Source of the DNA: Pleurodeles waltl
Lineage: Eukaryota > Chordata > Amphibia > Caudata > Salamandridae
Assembly: GCF_031143425.1 (NCBI RefSeq)
Contig: NC_090451.1
Span: 665,350,575-665,414,574 of the forward strand
Reading direction: 5' to 3'
DNA length: 64,000 nt
Positions 46,000 to 57,451 of this stretch are shown piece after piece. Below the pieces are notes generated by a model. The model was not told the origin of the DNA and made no database searches. It saw only the letters and a program-made list of their open reading frames with translations. Position numbers and translations under genes: made by a program. Position 1 is the stretch's first letter; the number at the start of each line of letters is the position of its first letter.

Positions 46000-47908
46000 G
46001 AAGGAATCAAGATACTGCGCACAAAAGAGACAATTACTTGAAAGTCGAAACATTGCAGCAACTGCCGACCCCGAGAACGGATGAGTACCTATTTAGACCA
46101 TATATGTGTATCTCTCTTATAATTGCATAAGAATGTTAGTGCTGCTGTCAAAGTCAGGCGCTTAAAAAGCATAGGTTTTTCATAACCCGAAAGGCCCTAC
46201 AATGTGAAAGTATCCAGTAAATAGTAACTTGTCTTAAGGGTGTGAGAGAGTACCCACATCAATGTAAGGATTAGATCCACCACCTCCCCGCACACTATAT
46301 GAGAGTCCAGACTCGGCCTTACTATATAGCGCAAGGGGTACTTAATAACAATCAACCATTGCAGAGCTTAACGCGCTCCCAACGCGCCACAGAAGACCCC
46401 ATAGCAGCAAGTATCACAATGTGACTCCAACCTACCCCAGCACACAACACATAAGACTAAAGCTGATGCTAGAACTCATTAATCCTCATAGCTATCCCAG
46501 GGGCTGCGATAGGGTCCAACAAAGATAAAATAACCCAAACCCTGGGGCGCATAACACAATGGGACCCGATATGCACCAACGCCCCCATCAATATCAATAT
46601 CATAAAATAAAAAAAATAACATAATACCATACAATATACCATAATATAGTATAACAAAATGGTGTCCCACACTAAGGCACTATAATACAACTGTCCATTA
46701 CCCCCCCCCCCGAACGCACACACTCGTCTGCAGACCAACTGCCACTGATACCCGCAACTCTTACCCAAGGCAGGACGGATATGCTGGCAGTGTGCACCAA
46801 ATTAATTAATCAACTGACAATACCTACATACATCCCTCCTTACAGAATGGTATAGTATTATGATGTAATAATACGCGAAAGAATACCTGTAGTGGGGTGG
46901 GCCACATACATAGCCCTCATATAGTCTAGGGCTCGGCAGCACTCATTATTTAGTCTGTGATAAATAGTTTGATATCTAGTGCAACAGTTCATAGTATAAT
47001 GGTGTGATAAAGTAATAGGATATAATATGTTAAAGGAATTGATAGGTTATAGAAATGTTGAAGTATGCGCTAATGTCCTGATACAGTTGACAAGAAATAC
47101 TTAGTATGTACTATATATTCACACTTCCCTACATCTCTGCTTGTATCAGAATTATGTTGTCCTGCCTGCTCTCTTCCTTTCCCGCCCCAGTCCTCCCCTG
47201 CCTGAATACCCCCCTGCACGAGTAATAACATTTTACGACAATACCGCCCAGGCCTGTCGACAGCCACCTACCTTTCACCCCTAAAAGTACACACTTTAGC
47301 TCCACAAACATCACAACTATCATCACTCGCCGACGAACAGGTCCGTCTCCCGACACCCGACGCACAATCATGAACCCTGCACCTCCCCCCCTTGTTGCTA
47401 GCGTGTCGACTACCAGCTGCCCGCTGCCCCCCCCCCAGTACGGACCGCCCTGACGGCACACGAGCTCCGAGAGGAACCGGACCCGCCGTTTACAGATCTA
47501 ATTAAAGAGGTAGGACCCCTAGCCTCCTCAGCCCACTCTCCCACACACCCTTATCTCCCCTCCTAGTACCTTTTCACGTTATTCTCTTAATTCCAACTTA
47601 AACACCGGTCTTTTCATCCTTCTCCCTCTTCTTCTTACCCCCCCTTCCTTTCTTTTCTTTTCTCCCTCCTTGTCTCCTCTTTCCCCTGCAGCTTCCCTCG
47701 ACTTTTTTATTTTTTTTCCACACCCCTCTCTTCTTCCCTCTCCTAGAGAACACCTCGGGCCACCGCCAGCTGCACACCCCCTCCTATACCCCACTGCACC
47801 ATAACAACCATAATCTCCACTCTAACACTTGAGATAGTAACCCCTCCCTCCCCCCCCTTCCGCCAGTGCTAAATCCGAAATAAGCGAGATCCTTTACACT
47901 CACCCAGG
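46000..47908 (+). other. L1-a inter-ORF spacer, copy B
   Basis: Same 1.9-kb spacer as in copy A, with an AT-rich start and a pyrimidine-rich end (47520-47750). No sense frame is supported. Confidence 0.6.
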
Positions 47909-50900
47909 ATGTCGGAGAGGGTCGCCCAAGCGACACGACCACTGCGGATCCTCTCCTTGAACGTACATGGTATAACGAGTTACGTTAAGCGGAAAAAATA
48001 TATTGTCCTATTTTCAATCCAAAAAAGCAGATATCGCCCTGATCAAGGAGACCCACCTTGACACTCTAGAATCTAGTAAACTCAGGCGGGATTGGGTGGG
48101 GAAGGCTGTATTCAGCTGTTGCCCAACGAACCAGGAACCCGGAAAGCAGTGCGCCTCGCAAATGCGGAGTGGCGATATTAATTCAAAAATCTCTTCTGCT
48201 TACAATCATTAAAACATGGAACGATGTAGAAGGGAGGTACATATTTGCTAAACTAAAAATAGGGAACACCTTCTTCTGTGTGGGCTCCGTCTAGGCACCA
48301 ACCAGTCCAAAACGCCCATTCCTCCTACAATTAAATCGCATTCTGACAGAAATCGGGACCACCCGATATATAATCGGGGGAGACTGGAATCTCGCCCAAG
48401 GTGCCATACTGGATAGGACAGGCCCCATCGATGTAGGTAATAATCAGGACAGAGCACTTCTGGCAGACATAACTAAGGACGTCAGTTTAGCTGATGCTGG
48501 AGAACGCTACATCCGAAAGATAAGGAATATACCTTTATATCCACCGTCCACGGCACCCAATCGCACCTAGACTACTTTCTGGTGTCACACACAGTAATCC
48601 CTCACATACTGGACACTTGCATCCTAGACAGTGGTCTCTCAGACCACTCTCCAATACTAACCATGATCCAGGCAGGCATATCTTCACCAGGCCGAAAACC
48701 ATGGTGTCTCGCTGTGCACAGATACTGATCCCCTCAAGGGAAGGAACAATTAAGAACCCACGTAGCTACGTACATGACCGAGAACACTGGCACTGTGGCC
48801 TCCAAAAGGGTTTTATGGGCAGCGGCAAAGGCAACCTTGAGAGGGAACATGATGCGAGATGCAGCATTGGCCAGCAAGGACAGAATAGCCCGCCAGGCCA
48901 TTTTGGAAACCACAATCCAGAAACAATACACTACCCAACCGTCCCCTAGTCTACGCAGCTCCCTAGAACAAGCCTGCATGGCACACAACGACCTCCCAGG
49001 CGGAATATGCATTGCAGAAATTGCGAGACCGCCATTACGAACAAGGAGAAAAAGCAGGACGCCTCCTAGAGGCTCAACTCTGACAAAGAGAGGCTGCTTC
49101 CGCCATATCGGCCATAACATCCTCATCAGGAGTGGTGCTGACTCATTCCGCAACATATTGTGAATTAATTTGCCAAGTATTACCAACGTCTTTACACATC
49201 AGAAACAATGACTGATCAGACACGAACAGAGGCATTCCTTAACGCGGCTAATCTGCCTCGCTTGTCGGAGGCTGGCAGAGCTCTCCTGGAAGGTGACATA
49301 AGTAGGGTAGAGATAACACAAGTCATAACAAACCTCCCCTATTATAAATCTCCAGGAGAAGATGGATTCCCAGCGGAATTCTATAAATGGGCTGGGGAAG
49401 AGGCAGTCACTGCAGTACGTGAAGCATTAACGGAAGCATTTCAGGAGGGCTCCCTGGGCGCTCTATCCAATAAGGCTACTATTGTCATCCTGCCTAAGCC
49501 AGGAAGGGACCCCCTCCTCTGTGGCAGCTATCGCCCTATCTCCCTCCTGAACGGAGACGTTAAACTTTTAGCCAGTGTCTTAGCAGCACGCTTACGCAAA
49601 GTGATACCATCTCTGATCCACAATACTCAAGTGGGGTTCGTACCGGGCCGCACTTCCAGAAATCGCATGCACACTCTATGTCACACACTGCAGGAAGCTT
49701 TGCAAATGCTGGAGGAAGCCCTAGCCCTATCCCTAGATGCGGAGAAAGCATTCGACCGCATTGAATGGTCCTACCTATTCACCACTATGAAACTTTGGTT
49801 TAGGGGAACAATTTGGGCCTGATTCTAACTTTGGAGGACGGTGTTAAACCGTCCCAAAAGTGGCGGATATACCACCTACCGTATTACGAGTCCATTATAT
49901 CCTATGGAACTCGTAATACGGTAGGTGGTATATCCGCCACTTTTGGGACGGTTTAACACCGTCCTCCAAAGTTAGAATCAGGCCCTTTATCTCTAAAGTA
50001 TGCCTATTATATGATCATCCAACGGCACAGGTCAAATGTGGGGGTTTTCTATCAGACCCATTCCCTATCGGAAGAGGTATGCGCCAGGGCTTCCCCCTGT
50101 CACCGCTCCTATTTCTATTGGCCTTGGAACCCCTGGCAGCCACCATACGGAACTCCCAACAGACAAAAGGAATCCAAATAACTGGGGGCCTATCCAAAAT
50201 CTATCTCTATGCAGACGACATTTTATTAACCTTGTCTGATCTAGAAACCTCCCTGCCCGCACTACTCTCGACCATAGAGGACTTCGCACCCCTATCCGGA
50301 TACCGCGTAAACTGGGACAAAAGTGAAGCATTACCTATATCTTGCATAACGACAAGAGCAGCAATACATGGCCTCCCATTTAAATGGACCCCAACCCGTC
50401 TCAAATACCTAGGTACGCTTATTAATCGAGGCCTGGAACACATAATCAGGGACAACCTAGACCCCCTCATATCTAAATTGAAACAGGACTTTGCTAAATG
50501 GTCACTATTAGGTCTATCAATGTGGGGCAGGACACAGGCGGTCAGAATGACCATACTACCACGCTTCACATATGTACTAGGTATGCTCCCCCTACAGATA
50601 CCCCTCCCCCTACTCGGCTCGATCGATACATCCATAAGGACTTTCGTCTGGGGCTCTATACGCCCAAGATTGAAACCTGCAACTATCCTAGCACAACGAT
50701 CCTACAGAGGCTTAGGCTTACCCTCAGTAGAACAATATTCACTAGCCTTACAACTATCACAATTAACGTACACACTCCCAAATACACCTGATCCACTACA
50801 ATGGGTAACCACAGAGAGTCTCCTAAGAGGACAACATACAGAGATGGGAGGGATATATGCTGGCTACCCCCGCTGTCTAACCCTATCCTCAAGGCCACAA

Positions 50901-51864
50901 ACGTAGCATGGCAAAGAGCCCACCGCTTGTTAGGAATACACCCTTCCCTACACGCCCAGGCCCCTATAGCAGGGAATAAAAGCATAAAAATAGGAGGGAA
51001 TCTCCTCATGTGTCCCCAATGGCGCAAGGCAGGTGTCCACAATATATCCCATATAATAGATGGAAATAACTTTCGAACCTTCGACTCTCTCCAAGAGGAG
51101 TTCGGTATTCACAGTAACCAAGAATGGCGATATATACAACTCAAACACTGTATACGTAGAATATTAGGACCGCCCCCATGGACGCTTAAAAACTCACCCA
51201 TTGTCACCTACCTCCAGAAATGGGGCCGACACAAAGGCATTATGGCTGGTCTCTATGCCGAGTTAACAAATCATCTTTACTCACAGCCCCTCCTTGAACG
51301 ACTACGCGGAAAATGGCAGGGAAGACTGGAGATTACCTATACGGATGAAGAATGGTCAGTCGTACTAGAAGCCCTTGACCATTCTTGAAGAATTTCAAAT
51401 TTTGTTTATTCAAAATTCTTCAAGAATGGTACTGGACCCCCGTTAAACTTCTCAGGGCAGGCTTACTGCCGCACGCAAAATGCTGGAGATGTATAGAACC
51501 CCACTGTGATCTATTACATATTCTATGTCATTGTCCGACGATACAGCCCTTATGGGATGCGGTACGCCTTGCCCTGCTGGATTTTATACAGATGCCAAAT
51601 CCGATCCCGCCTTCACTTATTCTATTACACGATATACGTCCATACCCCTCCCTATCAAGAGCCCATACAAGGTTACTCCACACAGCTCTTGAAACGACTA
51701 AAATATGCATACTCCGGCATTGGAGATCCAGCATTGCCCCTACACGGACAGAATGGATGGCTGCCATGTACCAAACAGCCACCCATGAACGAGTGATCTA
51801 CAACTTGCAGGACCGAGCGGAGCTATTCATGGAAGTATGGCGCCCATTTTTTACAGAGCCATGA
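47909..51864 (+). pseudogene. L1-a ORF2, broken, copy B
   Basis: ATG 47909 reads MSERVAQATRPLRILSLNVHG at the endonuclease start; the frame then changes near 47995. The endonuclease is fragmented, with frame changes near 48145 and 48500. The RT is open from 49208 (KSPGEDGFPAEF, YRPISLLN, DAEKAFDRI) to the foldback insertion at 49815. It resumes at about 49986 with RQGFPLSPLLF and YADD at 50208-50219. The segment at 51379-51429 was rewritten by a local inverted copy and holds a stop (51386-51388). The final knuckle frame (CWRC...HILCHC) ends at 51864. Confidence 0.88.
49815..49985. mobile_element. 171-bp foldback MITE in L1-a copy B ORF2
   Basis: Almost entirely an inverted repeat. Two arms of about 79 bases begin GGGCCTGATTCTAAC and end GTTAGAATCAGGCCC, around a loop of about 12 bases (ATTATATCCTAT), with one small indel between the arms. 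The flanks are TTT on both sides, and the empty site is in copy A near 6259. The short 3-base duplication and GGG start would fit a Harbinger-type MITE. It has no coding capacity. Confidence 0.85.
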
Positions 51865-52695
51865 AGCAGCTGGCGGATGGTCGATGGCCAATGATCAATG
51901 AGAATCAACTGTCCTCTCCGAATCTTTCATTTTTTTGTATCCTCCCTTCTTGCTCTTTCCCCTATCCCCTCTAGTTTTTTTCTTTTTTTTCTTTTTCATT
52001 CCTCCCTCCCAGCTCCCTCATCTGATACTGGATCCTGGACTAAATAACCTGATACCTTCCTTCGTCCCCCTACACAACCCAGGTCTGGGAAATCAGCATG
52101 CACAAGGAAAACCCATCCTGTAAGTGACCCATCTTACAATGAGCAAACCCATTTGGAAGACCTCCTTACTCTGTTTCCATCTATCCCCCCTTCGGCATCA
52201 CCATCCCACAGAGGCCGGAACCAATGCCCTTACCTTACCCAATAATACAACAAGTCAGGCTCAAGTGCCAAACTATCCATCCACATATGACAATTCACTT
52301 CGGGTGAGGAACCACAGAACGACCTACACCCAGACCCTTTTAGCCTGACTGCAGGGTCCATGACCCCCCCTGCACCTACCTACCCGTCTTTCCATCTAAT
52401 GATCTCTCCCCCACCCCTCTCTCCTATTTCTTCCTTTACTTCACAAGACATCCCTACCTCCCCCTTACTGCAAGAACAACTCTTTATACTGACGCCCCCC
52501 CCCGAACCCATCCCTTCTTAAGAGTGTGCTCACAATTTCTTAATTACCCAGTCAGGAATATCTGTCAGACTTTATAAGCTTGTATATCTTTTACGTAAAT
52601 AATTATTGTAAGAAAAAATGCTTTGAAAAATGCTTTGATAAGTTCACTTTTATATACTATGTACCACCCTATATTCTTAATAAAAAAATAAAAAA
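51865..52695 (+). other. L1-a 3' UTR and A-rich tail, copy B
   Basis: Matches 8137-8991, with T/C-rich tracts and an AATAAAAAAATAAAAAAA end. Confidence 0.7.
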
Positions 52696-54794
52696 AAGAC
52701 TGATTTGCATATGGCTGGGTCCAAACTGGGGTGGCATGCTGAAAAAAAGATGATGGATTAAACCCAGATCTGAGACTAAGGGTGAGTGTTTACATTGTTC
52801 AGCACTCCCTTCATCATCCTTTTGTGTTATTAAAGTTGCCCTAAGTGTCAAGAGTATACCCAGATGTGGGTCCTGAACTCACTGGGCCAGTGGATTCAAG
52901 CATGATTGGTTGATGAAGGGTGATACTCTGAAACTAATTCCAGCATGTTTGTTTTTGGTCCAAGAAGGATTTGGCTTGGCATTTTTGGCTGGACTGTTGC
53001 CAATGAGGAACAGGGCTATGACTGATTTGCATTTGGCTGGGTGAAAACTGGGGTGGCATCGTGAGCAGAAGAACGATGGATTAAACCTAGATCTGTGACT
53101 GGGGGTGAGTGTTTGCATTGTTCAGCACTTCCTCCATCACCCTTTTGTGTTATTAAAGTTGTCTTAAGTGGGAAGGGTATGCCCAATGTGTGTTCCATGC
53201 TCACTGTTCCACTGGATTTAAGCTAGCATGGTTGATGATGGGTGATACTCTGAAACCGGTTCCAGGGTGCTTCTTTCTGGTCTATAGAGGACCTGGCTTG
53301 GCAATCGGGCTGGACTGTTCCCATGAGGAACAGGGTCAAGACTGATTTGCATATGGTTGGGTCCAAACGGGGGTGGCATGGTGAGCAGAAGAATGATAGA
53401 TTAAACCTGAATGTGTGACTGCGGGTGATTGTTTGTATTGCTGAGCACTCTCTCCATCATCATTTTGTGTTATGAAAATTGCCCTATGTGGGAAGGGTAT
53501 GCCTAGACATGGGTCCCTTGCTCACTGTGCCACTGGATTCAAGCTAGCCTCACTGAAAAAAGTCATACTCTGAAGCTGGTCCCAGAATGCTTTTTTCCGG
53601 TCCAGGGAAAACCTGGCTTGGCAGTTCAGGCTGGACTGTTCCCATGAGGAACAGGGCCAAGACTGATTTGCGTATGGCTTGGTCCAAAGTGGGGTACCAT
53701 GGTAAGCAAAAGAACCATGGATTAAACCCAGATCTGTGACTGGGGGTGAGTGTTTGCATTGTTCACCACTCTGTCCTTCATTCTTTTGTGTTATTAAAGT
53801 TGCTCTAAGTGCGAAGGGTGTCCCCAGACTTGGGTCCCTTGCTCACTCTGTCACTGTGTTCAAGGTAGCCTGGTTGGTGAAGGATGATGCTCTGAAACTG
53901 TTTCCAAGACATTTGCTTCAGTTGCAGGTAGAACTTGGCTAGGCAATTTGGGCTGGACTATTCCCATGAAGAACAGGGTGAAGACTGATTTGCATATGGT
54001 TGGGTCCAAACTGGGGTGATATGGTGAGCAAAAGAATGATGGATAAATCCAGATTTTTGACTGGGGGTGAGTGTTTGCATTGTTCAGCACTCCATCCATC
54101 ATCTTTTTGTTATAAAAGTTGCCCTAAGTGGGAAGAGCATGCCTAGACATGGGTCCCGTGCTCACTGGGCTAGTGGATTCAAGCTAGCATGATGATGATG
54201 GGTGATACTCTGAAACTGGTCCCATGATGCTTGTTTTTGGGCCAGGGAGAACCTGGTTTAGTAGTTCGGGCTGGACTGTTCCCATGAGGAACAGGGTTAA
54301 GACTGATTTGCATATGGCTGTGTCCAAACTGGGGTGACATGCTGAGCAAAATAACCATTGATTAAACCCATATCTGTGACTGGGGGTGATTGTTTGCATT
54401 GTTGAGCACTCTCTCCATCATCCTTTTGTATCATGAAAATTGCCCTATGTGTGAAGGGTATGCCTAGACATGGGTCCCTTGCTCACTGTGACGCTGGATT
54501 CTAGCTAGCCTGGCTGAAAAAAAGTCATATTCTGAAGCTGGTCCTAGCATACTTGTTTCTGGTCCAGGGAAAATCTGGCTTGGCAGTTTGGGCTGATCTG
54601 TTCCCATGAGGCACAGGGCCAAGACTGATTTGCATATGGCTGGGTCCAAACTGGGGTGGCATGCTTGCAAAAGAACCATGGATTAAACCCAGATCTGTGA
54701 CTGGGGGTGAGTGTTTGCATTGTTGAGCACTCTCTCCATCATTATTTTGTGTTATTAAAGTTGCCCAAAGTGGAAAGGGAATGCTTAGACCTGA
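52696..54794 (+). repeat. Newt satellite-2-like array, segment 5
   Basis: About 6.5 monomers, landmarks near 52698, 53022, 53343, 53664, 53985, 54304 and 54627. It matches segment 1 (8992-11414) type for type, except that one monomer is missing: the third here combines features of the third and fourth there (GGGGGTGGCATGG followed by GAATGATAGATTAAACC). Its hammerhead regions are mostly degraded, for example TTGATGA at 52908. Confidence 0.92.
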
Positions 54795-54919
54795 CAGGGG
54801 AGACACCATGGTTGTTTTTTCTGTGGTATCCGAGGAGGAGGTTCCAGTATTTCCAGCTAGCGTAGCTCTTCTCTTCAGCATGAATTCGGGGGACCTTTCC
54901 GGAAGGGATCTCTGCGAAG

Positions 54920-56593
54920 ATGGCGGCTAGTCGAGCGCGCCGAAATGCCGTGAGGTTCTCAGCAGTTGAAGACGTCAAGATGGATGGTTTATTGTTCAGC
55001 CGCTCAGTGCTGCAAAAGGAACTTGGATTCAGACCTGATCAGATTGACTACCTGTTTGCTTTTCCTGGAGGTAAAGTCTTTGAAGTGATTTTCACCACTT
55101 TGCTTTCTTTGAACAATGCCTCAAGCGCTTTAAAGAAAGGAATGACTCTGCACCTTTGAAAGTGTTTTCCATAAATGCCTTGACTCAGCCTCAGAAGATA
55201 TGGGTAAATGTCTCCATGTTTAATGAGTATGTTCAGAGCGCTGACATTATCACCTGGCTCAATCAGTTTTGCATTGTTTCTCATGGGGCAAGAGTGAGAG
55301 ATGCTGATGGAGTAAAGACTGGCTACTTTAAAGCCTTGGTATCTTTAAAGAGAGACCCTGCCACTGAGGAACTGAGGCACATACCTAGCGCTATTAGACT
55401 TGGTGGAGCCACAGGCACTGTCTTCTATGTGGGTCAGCCTAGGAAATGCAGGAAATGTAATTTGGAGGGGCACTTGGCTAAGGATTGCACTGCACCTTTC
55501 TGCACTAAGTGTAGAAACACTGGACATGAAGTTGAGGATTGTGTAGCTGAAAAAACGTGCAATCTTTGTGGCGCAACTGAGCATGAGTTTAAAAACTGCC
55601 CCTCCTCCTATGCCTTTAAAATCAAAGCTGCACGACTGGAGCAACCTTTCACTCCCCACCAGAGTGGAGGGAGGTCAAGGGAAGATGTAGAGGAAGAGGA
55701 GGAAGAATTAATCAGGCTTGGTTTGGAGGAGGAAAGATTTGCTCTCCAACCTGGTTTATCATTGTCTGAAGCAAAGGTGGATTTAACTGTGGAGCAAGAC
55801 ACCTCTGGGGAAGGTGCTCCGGTTTTGGCGGGAAAACAAACAGGTGCAGTTGATGAGGCTGGGAACTGCATGGAACCTAATGAGAGTGCTTCACCAGGTG
55901 CTCCTGATCAACCAATCATGGCTCCCACACCTGATTTAAATTTGGATGTCCAATCACAGCAGACGTCCTCCAAAACCACTAGGGGGGTTGTTGCCCAACA
56001 TCACCTGAGTGTTGTTGAAAAGGAATGATATCGTCAGTGCTGGAGGCTCTTCTTTGATTTCCACCACAGGTGCAGCTCTTGACGCACCCCAGGTGCAACT
56101 TGTTCCACCTTCTGCTCCACAGCCACTTGGCACTGTTATGGATGACAGTCTGTATGTTACGCCTAAGGTATTTTCTACTCTAAGCCAGCACTCCCTAGAA
56201 CCCGGTTCATCTGGTACTGCAAAAGCAGTTGGTACTCAAGGTACAGTGTCTACAATTTCCTCTACAGACTCTTGCAGTGAGATAGAGTTCGCCTGTACAG
56301 CCCTGGAGCACTCTTCTTTCTCTGACACTGCGGTTGCTGTTGAGGTGGTTGAGTGGGGCAAGGATGACATTTTTGTTGAGGAAGGGGTTGAAGCTGCCAT
56401 GGATGTCTCAACCTCTTTAAAAAGGAAGGAGAAAGAGGGTGATGACACGGAAGAGACTGGTTTTGAGAGCAATGACTCTAGAGACTTGTGCACACAGGAT
56501 GACAGGCGTAATTTCCAGGCGGTGACAGGGGAGGATGCTTTTACCCTTGTGATAAAGCGGAAGACTAAGAAGAGGAATAGGAAATTGGACTGA
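54920..56593 (+). pseudogene. Tx1-like ORF1 (three CCHC knuckles), lightly broken, copy 3
   Basis: ATG 54920 lies in AAGATGGCGGC. The N-terminal domain shifts frame near 55105 (one base lost in the CTTTGCTTTCTTTG region). From about 55130 the frame is open through three intact CCHC knuckles starting at 55447, which should bind nucleic acid. Near 56015-56025 an extra A shifts the frame, and the serine-rich and K/R-rich C-terminus is read from about 56009 to the stop at 56593. This is the best preserved ORF1 of the three. ORF2 starts 15 bases later. Confidence 0.85.
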
Positions 56594-56608
56594 AAGTACC
56601 ATTTTACA

Positions 56609-57041
56609 ATGTTTATGTTTTTCAGATATTTCCTGATGCTTCTCTTGGGGAGTATTAATGTCAGGTGCTTGGGTGATGATGTGAAAAGTTCATCAATTTT
56701 TTACTTTTTGAGCCTGCAAAAATTGAACATGATTTTCTTACAGGAATGTGCTATTCCAGAACATTCTAGGGGCCAAAAACTGCAGAAAATGTGGACTTGT
56801 GGCCCTTCCATCTGATCAGGCTGTAATTCTGACCGTAATGCAGGATTAGGCATTTTACTTTGCATTTCTGACTTTGCTGTACACCAAGTACAACATGTGG
56901 TTAAGGGGAGACTATTATGTGTGGATGTTACTTGGAATGGCCATGATTTACGCCTTATTAATGTGTACTGCCCTACATCATTGTCCTGCAGAAAGAATGT
57001 TTTGAGCTTCCTGCCTCAGCTCCTTTTATGCAACAGGAATG
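56609..57041 (+). pseudogene. Tx1-like ORF2, 5' fragment, copy 3
   Basis: Start of the endonuclease domain (SINVRCL, FLQEC). TGG has become TGA at 56813-56815. The fragment ends at the gypsy insertion in AACAGGAATG, just before the GGDFN motif. Confidence 0.82.
57037..57041 (+). repeat. Left target-site duplication of the gypsy element
   Basis: GAATG, repeated at 62439-62443. The uninterrupted sequence in Tx1-1 (CAACAGGAATGTTTTTCTGG near 13660) has it once. A 5-base duplication is normal for Ty3/gypsy integrases. Confidence 0.92.
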
Positions 57042-57291
57042 TGTTAAGATCGATGTCGGTACAGATTAGAGAGACGATCAAGTTCAGGTGGAAAAAGGGT
57101 TTAATCACAAACAACCCAAGGAAGAAACCGCTGCTCCACGACCCAACCGACACCGAATCAATCTGCCGTCAGTGCCTGGAACATCAGTGTCAACCAGGCT
57201 CCAGAATGTGAGTCCTGATGTCACGGAGGTTCCAGACCTAGCGCATGCATGCTAGGAACATAACATTAAAAGAAATAGGAACATTACAACA
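57042..57291 (-). repeat. Gypsy 3' LTR
   Basis: Reads TGTTGTAATG...CTTAACA on the minus strand. An ATTAAA (57100-57105, reverse strand) could be its polyadenylation signal. Confidence 0.93.
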
Positions 57292-57293
57292 CA

Positions 57294-57306
57294 TCCCCCT
57301 CCCTCA
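57294..57306 (-). other. Gypsy polypurine tract
   Basis: On the minus strand a G/A-only run ending GGGAGGGGGA lies directly before the 3' LTR. It is the usual primer site for plus-strand DNA synthesis. Confidence 0.8.
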
Positions 57307-57451
57307 CAAGATTATCCCACAACCCGGAAAATAGTAACAAATAAATGTAACACAAAAATGTAAAACAGAAAAGCAGTTTACACCATATCACAAGGTATAG
57401 TCTTTCATCCCAAATGGTTTAGAACAACACAGAAAGACAGATTACAATGAG

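Larger units (their letters stand above)
42502..52695 (+). mobile_element. L1-clade LINE 'L1-a', copy B (complete length)
   Basis: Complete copy of the L1-a family, from the G run at 42502 to the A-rich tail at 52695, with a 15-base target duplication. Without its two later insertions (44803-45772 and 49815-49985) it is about 9.05 kb. Its insertion site and right-hand flank match copy A, so both copies likely descend from one insertion by duplication of the region. Confidence 0.93.
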
